A DNA stretch of 64,000 nt from Streptomyces asiaticus (GCF_018138715.1 NZ_JAGSHX010000006.1:6076001-6140000), one strand, 5' to 3'. Counted from the stretch's first letter, positions 23,931 to 34,089 are shown. Numbers and translations are program-made. Notes: a model not told the origin generated them from the sequence alone.

Positions 23931-25751
23931 ATGGACTTCACGACGCTCAAGGCGCTCAAACCATCGGAGTTCGAAAACGCTGCCGACGGGTATCGAGCGA
24001 TGGGGAGCATGGCGTCCGCGGCCAAAGAGCATATCGACAACCAGATAGCGGTCGGGATGCGGAATTCCCTGAAAGGCGAGGCACTGGAGGCGGCGCAGGG
24101 ACAGTTACGGCAGCTGTCGCGGAACTTCCACTACACACAGGTGGAATGCGGGCTGATCAGTACGGCGCTGAACGGTTTCGCCTTCGATGTGGACGCGGCG
24201 AAGAAGAAGCTGGACGCGGCATTGGAGGATGCCGGGTCTCACAAGTTCACGGTGAATTCCGACGGCTCGGTCAGCTATCCGGCGGCCGGCAAGGAGAGCG
24301 ACGGCAAGAAGCCCGAGGGCGGTAAGGCCGACGGTGTCACGGATCCGACGGCGTCGGCGGTCGACCGGCAGGCGGCCAACTTCGATCCCAACCCGAACTT
24401 CAAGATCGCCCAGGGCATCGCCAACCGCATCGCGCATGCGCTGGAGGAGGCCACGGAGGCGGACGAGAAGTGGGCGCCGAAGCTGCGAGCGCTGAAGGCC
24501 GACGACGATCTGGTCGTTTCGGGCCGTGACTGGGTCGATGTGAAGTCCGACACCGGCGGGGTGAACAAGGCCGCCAAGGATTACCTGGACTTGCTCAAGG
24601 ACCCGCCGAAGCAGGGCACTCCCAAGGAGAACGCCTCGTGGTGGAAGGGCCTCAGCGAGGAGCAGCGGGCCGAGTACATCACCCTGCACCCCGACTCGGT
24701 CGGCCGGATGGACGGACTCCCGGCCGACGTACGCAGTGAGGCGAACCAGCTCGTGCTCGCCGAGACCCGCGGCGCGGCACAGGGACAGCTCAATGATTGG
24801 CTGAAGAAGGAGCCGAAGCACTACGAGCCGTACCTCAACCCGATGACGGGCACCACCATGGAGAATGTGCAGGTGCCGACGGAGGAGTGGAAGAGGTGGG
24901 ACGCGAAACGCAAGGAGATCCAGAGCCGTATCGACGGCATGGACGCCATCCAGAGTCGCTTCGACACCTACACTGGTGAGAACAACCGTCCCTATCTCCT
25001 GGGCATCGATAACCAGAATCGCGGGCACGCCATCGTGTCCATAGGCAACCCCGACATGGCGGACAACGTAGCCACCTACGTGCCGGGAACCTTCGCCAAG
25101 CTGAGTTCTGTCGACGGTGACATCCGCAGGGCGGAGCTCCTCCAGAGGCAGGCGGAGCGTGCGGATCGGCATCACTCGACGGCGTCGATTCTCTGGCTGG
25201 GCTATGACGCGCCACAGAGCATCATGGGAGACGCTTCGGAGACCAAGTTCGCCGACGAGGCCCGCAAGCCCTTGAATGACTTCCTGACCGGTATCGATAC
25301 GGCTCACGGTGGACATGTGAACTCGACGCTCATAGGTCACAGCTACGGCAGCCTGGTGGCCGGAGAGACCATGCGGGACCACCCCGATGTGCCCGTGGAC
25401 AACGCGATCGCCGTGGGTAGTCCGGGCATGGGGGTCAAGCATGCCGACGACCTGAACATCCCGCGGGACCACATGTGGGCGGCCACCGCCAAGAACGACT
25501 TGATCAACCTCGCCCCTCCCAAAGCCGGGTTCCTGGCGCCTTTGAACCCGATGGAGTACGTGCGGCTCTTCGACGACCACACGATCGTCCACGGGACCGA
25601 CCCCACGACCGACGACTTCGGTGGTCAGACGTTCAAGGTCGCCGATGGGAAGGCCCCCGGCTCGGACGGACTCATGCCCGCCCACTCCCAGTACTGGGAG
25701 GGAGAATCCCTCAAACACATGGCCGAGATCGTTACCGGAGGGCGACCGTGA
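23931..25751 (+). CDS. DUF1023 alpha/beta hydrolase with WXG-like N-terminal domain
   Basis: The 606-residue protein has an N-terminal helical domain (about 1-95: FENAADGYRAMGSMASAAKEHIDNQIAVGM) like those of type VII-associated effectors. The C-terminal hydrolase (about 370-600) carries the nucleophile elbow GHSYGSL (Ser in LIGHSYGSLVAGETMRDH), ASILWLGYDAP before it, KNDLI as the likely acid region and a late HSQYW histidine. No signal peptide is present, so export, if any, would be by a WXG-type route. The gene is bracketed by the WXG-like gene and a lipoprotein gene with which its stop overlaps (GTGA). The substrate is unknown; lipase or esterase activity on the cell envelope is a guess. 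Confidence 0.78.
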   Translation: MDFTTLKALKPSEFENAADGYRAMGSMASAAKEHIDNQIAVGMRNSLKGEALEAAQGQLRQLSRNFHYTQVECGLISTALNGFAFDVDAAKKKLDAALEDAGSHKFTVNSDGSVSYPAAGKESDGKKPEGGKADGVTDPTASAVDRQAANFDPNPNFKIAQGIANRIAHALEEATEADEKWAPKLRALKADDDLVVSGRDWVDVKSDTGGVNKAAKDYLDLLKDPPKQGTPKENASWWKGLSEEQRAEYITLHPDSVGRMDGLPADVRSEANQLVLAETRGAAQGQLNDWLKKEPKHYEPYLNPMTGTTMENVQVPTEEWKRWDAKRKEIQSRIDGMDAIQSRFDTYTGENNRPYLLGIDNQNRGHAIVSIGNPDMADNVATYVPGTFAKLSSVDGDIRRAELLQRQAERADRHHSTASILWLGYDAPQSIMGDASETKFADEARKPLNDFLTGIDTAHGGHVNSTLIGHSYGSLVAGETMRDHPDVPVDNAIAVGSPGMGVKHADDLNIPRDHMWAATAKNDLINLAPPKAGFLAPLNPMEYVRLFDDHTIVHGTDPTTDDFGGQTFKVADGKAPGSDGLMPAHSQYWEGESLKHMAEIVTGGRP

Positions 25752-26707
25752 AACTACGCACCATGATGGTGGCGGTCGCCCTGCTGGCCCTGGCGCTCGC
25801 GACGACGGCGTGCGGATCGGAGCAGGACGGCCAGGGCAAGCACGACAAGGCGACATCGAAGCAGGTCACCATGGATGAAGAGCAGGCCACCAAGCGCGCA
25901 GAAGAGATCATTCACCAGGCCGTCGACGGCATGTCGCCCAAGCCGACTCTCAAGCGACGTGGCCCCGTGCCCGTGGGCCCCTGCGTCGCCGATGACCATG
26001 GCTCTGACGATCGGCTGCAGCTCAGCCTCAGCTACGACCTCACCGGGGTCCCGGGCTCGGCGGCCAAGAAACTGGTGCGGCAGGCCCGGGACGCCTGGGT
26101 GAAGCAGGGCTACAAATTCCAGGACTCCGACGAGGACTGGTCCAAGCCCTTTCCATCGGTCGACATGCGCACCGAACCCGATGACTTCTGGATGGACGCC
26201 GTCACCGGGGTCGTGGACCGGGCCAAGGGGGAGGGCCTCGCTTCCATCGGGGTGACCTCGCCCTGCTTCGCCCCCGCCGATGAGCCCGCGTCCAAGGCCG
26301 ACAACACGGCTCTGCACTCGGCGCCGGCCGCCGACGACCCCGGTGTGCGCCGTGCCCTCGACCACTCCAGCCGGATCTACGACGCGCTGCGGGTCAGGCA
26401 CGCCTCGCGGGGCGAGGACAACGGCGTGCGTACCGTTGAGGACGCCGACGGCACCTGGCTCCACCACGACTGGTCTACCGACCCGCTCACCGCCGAGGAG
26501 GCAGCCGACGCGATCGGACGGGCACAGGCGTACCTCGAGAACGCCAACTGGACCGTACGCCACGTCGCCACGGGTGCCTCTGTGCCTGCCCTGTTCGCCC
26601 TCCATGAAGAGGACAAAACGGTGGCGCAACTCGTCCCCTCGGCCGAGGGAACGCTACGCGTCGCGGTGACCACTCCCGCCGCCCACGTCACCGTCACGGA
26701 CGTCTGA
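25748..26707 (+). CDS. Putative lipoprotein of the hydrolase operon
   Basis: The 319-residue protein has a lipobox in MKLRTMMVAVALLALALATTACGSE (Cys 22). After it, a charged region with Lys/Asp and two repeats of a T-x-E-E-A-x-x-x-A/I pattern (TMDEEQATKRAEEIIHQAV; DPLTAEEAADAIGRAQAYLE) suggests a duplicated helical/strand fold. Its GTG start overlaps the DUF1023 stop by four bases, so the two are translationally coupled. It could be the membrane-anchored partner or immunity protein of the hydrolase; that is inference from position only. Confidence 0.72.
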   Translation: MKLRTMMVAVALLALALATTACGSEQDGQGKHDKATSKQVTMDEEQATKRAEEIIHQAVDGMSPKPTLKRRGPVPVGPCVADDHGSDDRLQLSLSYDLTGVPGSAAKKLVRQARDAWVKQGYKFQDSDEDWSKPFPSVDMRTEPDDFWMDAVTGVVDRAKGEGLASIGVTSPCFAPADEPASKADNTALHSAPAADDPGVRRALDHSSRIYDALRVRHASRGEDNGVRTVEDADGTWLHHDWSTDPLTAEEAADAIGRAQAYLENANWTVRHVATGASVPALFALHEEDKTVAQLVPSAEGTLRVAVTTPAAHVTVTDV

Positions 26708-27050
26708 CGGTGCCAAACCGCTTCGGGCTCCGGCTTTCGGCGGCGTCCGGGTGCGCACACGCGAAGACCCCGCACTCAGCGTCTGGGCTGATGGCGGGGT
26801 CTGCTTGGCACCTTCTGCGAGGTGCCCCCCCCGGCGGGGGACGCGGCATATGGGGACGAACTGAGCCATCGATGCCCGGTGAGCTGGTGATCCAGACGGC
26901 CTTCCCGCTGCCGGTGACCCGAGCACGCACATAACCGGCCGGCGCCCCGCCCGCACCGCGCGGAGCCGCCTCCGGTGGTTCGGCCGTCGCAGAGCCACCG
27001 GGTACGGGCGAGGACCAGGATGCCGCCGGGTGCGCTGGCGGGTGATCGCG
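26708..27050. repeat. Intergenic region with dispersed repeat, copy 1
   Basis: This holds copy 1 of a three-copy element (about 26740-26980). Two hairpins stand near its left end: agaccccgc/gcggggtct at 26765-26773 and 26794-26802 with an inner tcagc/gctga stem, and GCACCT/AGGTGC at 26808-26813 and 26820-26825. The core ggtgagctggtgatccagac lies at 26879-26898. The first hairpin is also correctly placed to terminate the lipoprotein transcript. No intact gene is present apart from a damaged toxin start at 26986-27054. Confidence 0.75.
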
Positions 27051-27054
27051 TCAT
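26986..27054 (-). pseudogene. Possible PIN-type toxin, N-terminal fragment
   Basis: An ATG at 27054 overlaps the antitoxin stop (ATGA) and reads MTRSPASAPGGILVL, resembling the start of PIN-domain toxins (GGxLVLDxxG-L). After LVL the frame runs into unrelated, Arg/Gly-rich sequence (ARTRWLCDGRTTGGG) and no PIN domain follows. Dispersed repeat copy 1 begins within about 75 bases. The toxin is therefore probably disrupted. The call is weak because only six residues match the motif. Confidence 0.35.
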
Positions 27055-27314
27055 GCCCTGTTCGCTCCGTCGGGTGTCTGCCGCCTACGGGCCTGCTGGA
27101 GTTGGTCCCGGAGCGCTTGGACCTCCTCGTCGGTGATCGGTCCGTGTTCGGCCTCGGCGACCGTGATGAGCTCGTTGAGGTTGTCGTGCTCGATCTGGCG
27201 GGCCACGGCCGCGGTGACGTATGCGGACAGGCCGGACGGCCCGCTGCGAGCGCGAGCGGCTTCGGCGATGTCCCGTGGCATCGTGATCGAGTACTTCTGG
27301 GTGGACTCGGACAT
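27051..27314 (-). CDS. Ribbon-helix-helix antitoxin-like protein
   Basis: The 87-residue protein begins MSESTQKYSITMPRDIAEAARARSGPSGLSAYVTAAVARQIEHDNLNELI, with the short beta strand (KYSITMP) and two helices of the CopG/Arc fold, then a helical tail with ITDEEVQALRDQLQQARRRQ. In Streptomyces this family usually precedes a PIN toxin by an ATGA overlap, as here, and would bind operator DNA as a dimer. I prefer ATG 27314; ATG 27335 is also in frame and lies just upstream. It follows jetD closely on the same strand but after a gap of 44 bases, so it may be co-transcribed with the defence system. Confidence 0.72.
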   Translation of the reverse strand: MSESTQKYSITMPRDIAEAARARSGPSGLSAYVTAAVARQIEHDNLNELITVAEAEHGPITDEEVQALRDQLQQARRRQTPDGANRA

Positions 27315-27358
27315 GCTCCTTATGCTGCAACGCATACTCCACGCGATCCTGTGAGTTG

Positions 27359-28606
27359 TCAGGGTGCGAGGTCGGTCAGGAGCTCGTCGAGGACGGTTTC
27401 CTCCTCGACGCGTACGCCGAGTTCGCTGAGGGCTGCCCGCAGGTCGGGGTCCCAAGGAGCGGTGGCAGGTGTGCCCGTCAGGGATGGTGCCATGGGGCTT
27501 CTGCTGGCGGCGGCGCGGTAGTCGGCGGTGGTGTAGCGCCAGGGGTGCCAGGGCACGCGTCGCAGCAATGCGGCGGCGATGCGTATGCCGCCCCAGTCGA
27601 AGTCGCCGTGGTAGAGCAGCTTTGCCCGGTGGGAGTGCAGGTGGCGCAGGAGGGTGAGGGCGGCGGCCGAGGGCTGGCCCTGGAGACAGATCAGGGGTGG
27701 GCAGGCCGGGCCGTAGGTGTCGGCCGCGGTGGCGAGCACGGTCGGGTTCTCGCAGATGTGCACCACCGGGGGCGCCTCGCGGGGAGGGGTGCGGGTGAGC
27801 TGGCGCAGGGTGAGCACGGCGGGTTCCCCGGTGCCGGTGGCCCAGTCGAGTGCGGGTGTGCCGCGTAGGCCCAGGGTCAGGACGGTGGAGGACAGGGCGT
27901 CCTTGAGGAGGCCCGCGGAGGCCCATGCTTCGCGGCGCCACTCGGCTCCGGTGCCGTCGGGGAAGCCGGTCAGGGCGCGGATGCCGGAGTGGACGAGGGT
28001 GGCGAGCGGGGTGCCGTCGTCGAGGGCGTGGGCATCGCCGAGGGCGCGGGCGGCGAAGGCCGGGAGGGAGACGGCCGGATCCGCGGGCAGGCTCCGCAGC
28101 GCCGTCGCGGTGGAGGCGACCAGGGCCCGGGCGGCCTCCGGGCCGCGTGCGAGGCGGCGGACGAGGCCGCTCACGCGTATGTGCTCACACCAGTCGGCCA
28201 GTTCGGGCCGCTCGGAGCACAAAACGGTGAGCGGGGTGTACGCGTCGTGCCAGGCGTCCGCCTCCCGTCGGCGTGCGTCGCTGAGGAGGGTGACGGGTCC
28301 GGTGAGGGCGATGACGGCGGTGGCGAGGCCGTCGGGGCTGACGCCGGAGCGGCGCAGGATGGTGTCGACGGCGTCGAGCCGGACGCTCAGCGAGCGCCCG
28401 CCGCCGGGGGCTCGGCCCAGCAGGCGCTCGGCGGCGGCCCGCTCGCCGTCGGTGGGCGCGGCCAGGATGACCGGGCCGGTGAGTGGCTCGGCGCGTTCCA
28501 TGCGGCGGCGTATCCGGTCCAGCAGCCAGGCACAGCCCGGATCGCCGAGGAGACGGGTGAGGCGGCCGTGGTCGACGCGCCCGGCGGGGGTGTCGGATGC
28601 GCTCAT
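27359..28606 (-). CDS. jetD: Wadjet JetD-like nuclease subunit (DUF2399)
   Basis: This 415-residue protein is the last gene of a JetABCD set. The C-terminal half is a Toprim-like nuclease domain: PVVHICENPTVLATAADTYGPACPPLICLQGQPSAAALTLL (Glu near 286) and LLYHGDFDWGGIRIAAALLRR (the D-x-D pair at about 335 and 337), as in topoisomerase VI A. The N-terminal half matches the TIGR02679/DUF3323-type region. JetD cuts plasmid DNA extruded by the SMC motor JetC. The start is ATG 28606 with GGGGGAAGG about nine bases upstream; a longer in-frame start at 28633 lacks one. It lies 67 bases after jetC. Confidence 0.87.
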   Translation of the reverse strand: MSASDTPAGRVDHGRLTRLLGDPGCAWLLDRIRRRMERAEPLTGPVILAAPTDGERAAAERLLGRAPGGGRSLSVRLDAVDTILRRSGVSPDGLATAVIALTGPVTLLSDARRREADAWHDAYTPLTVLCSERPELADWCEHIRVSGLVRRLARGPEAARALVASTATALRSLPADPAVSLPAFAARALGDAHALDDGTPLATLVHSGIRALTGFPDGTGAEWRREAWASAGLLKDALSSTVLTLGLRGTPALDWATGTGEPAVLTLRQLTRTPPREAPPVVHICENPTVLATAADTYGPACPPLICLQGQPSAAALTLLRHLHSHRAKLLYHGDFDWGGIRIAAALLRRVPWHPWRYTTADYRAAASRSPMAPSLTGTPATAPWDPDLRAALSELGVRVEEETVLDELLTDLAP

Positions 28607-28673
28607 GTGAGGGCCTTCCCCCTTTCTCGCCACGGGCGGTCCTTCCTCGTCACGGGTGGCCCCGCGTCACTTC

Positions 28674-31600
28674 TCAGGCCCACAGGGCGTCCTGGTCGGG
28701 TGCGGGGCTCTCGGTGGGGGTGGGCTCGGGCGCCCCGGGGGAGTGTGCCGGTGCGGGGACCGTCACCATGCGGCGGTCGGGTTCGGGGGCCCGTGCCCGC
28801 TCGGTGCCGTCCCACTGCCAGCGGGTCACCAGGACCGCGTCGATGTCGTCGACGCGGGAGAGCTGCGCGATGGCGATGCCGGGCACTTGCGGGTAGCAGG
28901 CCCATTCACGCTCGCTGGTCATCACCACGTCCAGGTCGAAGGCGTGGAGCAGGCCCAGGCACTTGGCGCGGGAGTCGTCGTCGACGCCGGCGAAGGCTTC
29001 GTCCAGGGTGACCAGGCGCGGGGCGTGGGGAGCGGCGGTGGCGTAGTGAGCGGAGGCGGCGGCGAACAGGGGTACGGAGACGGCCAGGACGCGTTCGCCG
29101 CCGGAGGCGGGCCCGGTGGCGGGCACCCAGGCGCCGTGCTGGTGGCGTTCGATGCCGAATTCGTGCCAGGCGCGGTAGTCGAGCGCGGTGGTGAGCACTT
29201 CCAGCCAGCTGCCTGTGGCGTTTTCGGCCTGCGCGCGGGCGATCTGGGCTTGCAGGAACTCGCCGACCGCCGCCCGGTCCTCGGCCGCCCAGGCGTCGGC
29301 GGACTGGCGCAGCCGCGCCCGCGCCTGTGCCAGTCCGGCCGGTGCCTTGCGGGAGGGCTGCCACATCAGGCGCAACTTCATGCCGGTGGAGGTGGGCCGC
29401 TGCTCAAGCTCGGTGTTCATGGCGCGTACCTGGCGCTCGGCGGTGTCGATCAGCTCCTGAAGGGTGCCGGCGACCTCGGTCAGCAGGTGGGTTTCCAGGA
29501 TTTCGCGTTCGTGCGCCGACAGTATGCGGGTCAGCTCCTGGACCTCGGTGGCCAGCGCCCCGGCCAGTTCGGGCACGGCCCGCCCGTGGCCCTGGTAGAC
29601 GAGGTCGACGATCATCCCGTCCTCGGTCATGCGCGCCGTGGCGCTGTGGCCGCCCCGGGAGAGGACGTCCTGGAGCTTCTTGTACTCCTCGCTGAGCCGC
29701 TTCTGCACGCGTTCCCAGGCGCCCTCGGAGTCGTCCGTACCGGACAGTGCCGCCTCGATCGCTCGGGCGAGTGCGATCGCCGGGGTGGCGGCCCAGGAGC
29801 CGTCGTCCAGCGGCGGTACGGGAGCCTCGGGCAGGGCGACGGTCAGCAGGCCGGTGGTCGCGAACCGCTGGAGCGCGGCGATGGCCGCGGCGCGCGTGGC
29901 CGCCGCTTCATGGACGTCCTTGTCAAGCTGCTCGATACGGCCCTCGGCGCGGCCGGCGCGGCGGTCCGCGGCGGAGTACTCGTGTCGGGCCTGCTTCTGG
30001 TCCCGCTCGCACGTGGCGAGGGCACCCGCGGTTTCGGCCAGACGGCGCTCCAACTCGGCGACGGCCGCGCCGACGGTCGAGCGGAGCGTGGTGTGGTGTT
30101 CGTCCGCGGCGGCGGCGAGCCGGGCCGCCTCGGCCATACGCTGGTCCAGTTCGGCCACCCGTTCCCCGGTCCGGCCGGCTTCCGCCTGCTCGTCGGCGAC
30201 AGCGCGGCGCGCCTCGGCCCGGTCGCGCAGGGCCGGCCACAGGGCGGCGAGGGCGGCCGTGTGGTCGGCCAGGGCCCGGCGGACGGCCGTGAGGGCCGGT
30301 CGGTCGGCGGGCAGGTTCACGGCGTCGGCCGTCTCGGTCAGTGCGGTGGCCGCTTCGGCCTCGCGGCGGGCCGCCTCGGTGAGTTCGGCCGCGCGTTCCT
30401 CCTGGCGGGTTCGGGCCCGGTGGGCGGCGTCCGCCGCCGCGGCGGCCACCGCGTGGGCGTGGCGCAGGGGGGCGTCGTCGGGGAGGGCGGCCAGTTCGGC
30501 GTCCAGGGTGCGTCGGCGAGCGGCCACCGTGGCGCGTTCGGCTTCGCGGCGTGCCGTGCTGTCGGTCAGGGCGTCCAGTTCGCCGCGCAGGGTGGCGATC
30601 CGGGCGCGGCGTGCTTCCTCGCGGGCGCCTTCACCCACGTACACGGCTGCTTCTTTCGACCAGCTGCCGGTCAGCGCGCCGATGCGGAAGCGACCGTCCG
30701 CCGCCACCCAGGTGCCGGGTGCACCGGCGCCCCCGAGACCGACGGCCGCCAGGAGAGCGGACACGGCCGGTTCACCGACCTGCGTGGCCCGGGGATCGCC
30801 GTGGTCGACGGCGGGCCGGAGCGCGTCGGCGAGGACGGAGCCGACCGGCGGCGCATGCGAAGCCGGCGGGGACAGCAGCACGTCGTGCCCGCTCGCCTCC
30901 AGAAGGGTGCCGTCCGGGCACACCCACGCGTCCAGGAGCCCGGACGCCTCCAGCGCGGCCTCCAGCCCCGCCCGTTGATCCGGAGTGACGTGGTCGTGGA
31001 AGTCGACCAGCCTCCACAGAGGCGCTCCGGGAGTCCGGTCGCGCAGGCCCGGGGTACGGGTGCGGGGTGCCTCCGGTCCGTGCTGGCCACCGGCCTCCAG
31101 CTCCGCCAGCTCCCTTCTCGCCGCGGTGCTCCGCTCGGCCAGTTCGGCCAGCCGCTGGCCGAGTGCGGCGGCTTGGTCGGCCAGGTCCGCGGCCTGCGCG
31201 CGGTGCGCTGCCGCGGTCTGCTCCCGGGCGGGGCTGGGGCCGTGCAGATGCGTGCCCCAGTCGTCCAGAGCGTCCAGGAGCCCCGTCGGGTCGGGAAGGT
31301 CCAGTTCCGTGCACCGGTCGAGGTGTTCGCGTACGGCACCCACCAAGTCTTGGCCCGCCTGTGTGGCGGACGCCTCCGCCTGGACCTGGCGTTCGGTGGT
31401 GTGGGCGGCCTCGGCCTGGGTCTCGTCCAGGCGGCGGGCCGCGGCCCGCCGTTCGCCGGCAGCCTGCTCGGCCCCCGCGGCCAGCTCCTCCACGTGGTCG
31501 AGGGTGCGCCTCCGGCGTGCCACCGACTCCTCGGCCGCGTGGCGCAGTTCCGCCTCCGGGACTGCGTCGTGGGGCCCCAGCACGTCGTCGAGCCGGGCCG

Positions 31601-32818
31601 CTCTGGCCGTCTCCCCTGCCTGGCGCAGCGTGCTCCCGACCCGCTGCTCGGCCGCCGCCAGCCGTCCTTCGGCGCCCGTCAGGCGGCCGAGAGCGCGGGA
31701 GTTCGCCTGGGCGGCCTGGTCCCGGTCCGCCTCCGCACGGGCCCGCTCGCCGGCGGTGCGCCGCGCATCGGCCGCCGCCTGCTCCAGCTCCCGGGCGCTG
31801 CGCATCTCCGGACCGCGCGCAGCGCGGCGTCCTGGGCCGTCAGCCGCACGGCCGTCTCCTCCAGCTGGGCGATCCGCTCCGCGGCCTCCGCCCGTTGCCC
31901 CTCGGCCTCCTCCCGCTCGGTCCGAGCCTGGGACAGATCACGGTGCAGTTGTTCGTAGCGGGCGTGTTCGCTGCGTGGCAGCCGAGCCCGTCGGCGGGTG
32001 GCCACGCGGGCGTAGCGGCGGTAGTGGTCGAGGAAGGCGGAGGCGGCCCGTTCGGCCTCACCGGCCGCTCGCAGTTCCTCCTTCTCCTCGTCCAGGGAGC
32101 GGAACGCCTCGGCCACATCGGCGATCACCGCCTGGTCCATGGGCGGCAGCGCCTCGGTCAGCGCGCGGGACAGCGCCGTCTCGTTGGGGCGCTTGGACAG
32201 CTGGGGCTGGCGCAGCTGGATGAGCAGGTCCACCAGGGCGGCGTAGCGCCGCTCGCCGAGCCCGAACAGCGCCTCGTCGACCGCCCTGCGGTACGCCTTC
32301 GCCTGGTCGTAGATCATGCCGCGGCCGGCGATGGCCTCGGCCAGGCGATCCCGCGACAGTGCGGTGCCGGTGGCGTCGAGCAGGGTCAGCTCCTCGCCGA
32401 CGCGCTGGTCGGTGACCGCGTACCAGTGGCGGGCGATACCGCGGCCCGTTACCGCCTTCAGCCCGCACAGCAGCGTGCGGAAGTGGGCCCGGCCCGAGTC
32501 CTGGTCACGGCGGCCGAATTCGATCCAGGTGTAGCCGAGCCGCTCCGGGTGCGGGTGCCGGCCGCCGAGCAGCAGGTTCCACTCCATGCGCTTGCCCGGG
32601 TCGGCGTCGGGTTCCACCCTGCGGGCGGACAGGTCGCCGTCCAGGAGGAAGGGCAGGGTCAGGGCGAGCACCTTGGACTTGCCGGTGCCGTTGTTGCCGC
32701 GCAGCAGCAGGCGGCCGTCGCGGAACCAGAACTCCTCCGTGTCGTAGTGGAAGAGGTCGACCAGGCCGATGCGCAGCGGCTGCCACCGGCCGGGTGTCGG
32801 GTCGGGCAGGGCGGTCAC
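28674..32818 (-). pseudogene. jetC: Wadjet JetC-like SMC ATPase, frameshifted
   Basis: The gene is read in two overlapping frames. The N-terminal part (GTG 32818 to the break) has WQPLRIGLVDLFHYDTEEFWFRDGRLLLRGNNGTGKSKVLAL (Walker A, residues 41-49) and a coiled coil. The C-terminal part has a long coiled coil, GGERVLAVSVPLFAAASAHY (ABC signature) and RLVTLDEAFAGVDDDSRAKCLGLLHAFDLDVVMTSERE (Walker B and D loop). The break lies between about 31808 and 31826 in a GC run: the N-frame reads ...LTAQDAALRAV and the other frame continues with MRSARELEQAAADARR. Repairing one base gives about 1380 residues, typical of TIGR02680. Its GTG overlaps the jetB stop. Whether the shift is real, an error, or programmed cannot be decided here. 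Without repair the motor lacks a joined ATPase and would not work. Confidence 0.85.
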
Positions 32819-34080
32819 GACTGCGGTGCCTTTCGCTTGGGTGTCCGGGGCGTGCGAGGAGCACGGGGTGTGCGGGAGGATGCCGGTCCCGGTTCCGTCA
32901 CGACGGTCTCGCCGACCGCGTACCGCGCGAGCGCGGGCAGCGGGACGATGCCCTTCGGGGTGGCGGCGACCAGGCCGAGCGCGGTGAGCCTCTCCAGCGC
33001 CTGGCCGACCAGCTCCGCCTCCGCGCCGGGCTGCTTGGCGCTCTTCGACCAGAACGCACCGTGTTCGGCGGCCAGCTCCTGAACCTTGCGTTCGAGGTCG
33101 GCGCGGCTCACCTCGCCGTCCATGGCCGCCAGGTGTTCGGCGAGCAGCAGGGTGACGTGCCCGTGCGTGCCCTGCTCCGGCATCCGTACGTCGGTCAGAT
33201 CGTCGTGCGGGTCGACCATGGCGATGCCCTCGGCCCGCACCTCGGGAACCAGGCCGGTCAGTTCCATGATGCGGGCGGTGAGGAAGGCGCGCTGGCGGGT
33301 CAGGTAGACGAGTTCCTCGTCGGTCAGCTCCTCGTAGTACAGCACCGGGTCGTCCAGCAGCCTCCGGGTCAGCCGCTGGCGGATCGCGCGGAAGCGGAGC
33401 TCGTCGCTGTCCAGCGCGCTCTCGGCGGTCAGCTCGGCCAGCCGGTCCTCGAAGTCCTCGGTGATGATCGTCGACGGGCCCCGGCGGGCGGCCAGCAGCC
33501 CGGCCAGGACGCGCCGTTGCACGTCGTAGAGCACGTCGCCGCTACCGCTGACGTATGCCTCTTCCTCGCCGGCCACCCGGCGCAGCACCCCATGGCGCAG
33601 CAGCAGCCGCACCACCGCCGCCAGATCCAGGCGTTCGTCGCGGCGCTCCATGGTGAACTCCACCCCGGCGGCGGCCAGGTGGGGATCGGCGGCGTCCAGC
33701 ACCACCTGCTCGGCCAGGCGGCCCAGGGCGATCTGCGCCTCACCCCGCTCCAGCGCGGCCAGCGCCAGACACAGCAGCACATACCGGCGGCGCGTGAACG
33801 GGGCGCGGCCACGGGACGCCTCGCGCGCCGGATGGGTGGGATCGGCCAAGGTGCCGGGCGTCCGGGCCAGCCGGGCGGCCTCCGCGTCCACCCGCAGCGA
33901 CCAGCCGGTGTTGCGGTCGAACCAGTCGCGCAGCTCCGAGGCGTGCTGCCGTACCAAGCGGAACTCGTCCGCGTGCGAGCCCCGCGCCAGCAACAGCGGC
34001 TCCTTCAACAGCGTCCGGGCCGCCTTGTGCACCTCGGCCGTTCGCCGGCCGTCCAGCACCTCGCCCAGGGGCGTGGTCAT
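32815..34080 (-). CDS. jetB: Wadjet JetB-like protein (DUF2398)
   Basis: The 421-residue protein belongs to the DUF2398/TIGR02678 family, which corresponds to the winged-helix KITE-like subunit of Wadjet. Recognisable segments are HKAARTLLKEPLLLARGSHADEFRLVRQHASELRDWFDRNTGWSLRVDAEAARLARTP near the start, RRRYVLLCLALAALERGEAQIALGRLAEQVV and LVYLTRQRAFLTARIMELTGLVPEVRAEGIAMVDPHDDLTDV in the middle. It bridges the SMC heads and the kleisin-like JetA. It starts nine bases after jetA ends and its stop overlaps jetC (GTGA). Confidence 0.87.
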   Translation of the reverse strand: MTTPLGEVLDGRRTAEVHKAARTLLKEPLLLARGSHADEFRLVRQHASELRDWFDRNTGWSLRVDAEAARLARTPGTLADPTHPAREASRGRAPFTRRRYVLLCLALAALERGEAQIALGRLAEQVVLDAADPHLAAAGVEFTMERRDERLDLAAVVRLLLRHGVLRRVAGEEEAYVSGSGDVLYDVQRRVLAGLLAARRGPSTIITEDFEDRLAELTAESALDSDELRFRAIRQRLTRRLLDDPVLYYEELTDEELVYLTRQRAFLTARIMELTGLVPEVRAEGIAMVDPHDDLTDVRMPEQGTHGHVTLLLAEHLAAMDGEVSRADLERKVQELAAEHGAFWSKSAKQPGAEAELVGQALERLTALGLVAATPKGIVPLPALARYAVGETVVTEPGPASSRTPRAPRTPRTPKRKAPQS

Positions 34081-34089
34081 GGCTCCCCC

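Noticed and set aside
28656..31958. Long plus-strand reading frame opposite the SMC gene
   Set aside because: Low-complexity Gly/Arg/Val composition and exact antisense position to conserved ATPase motifs show it is a shadow.
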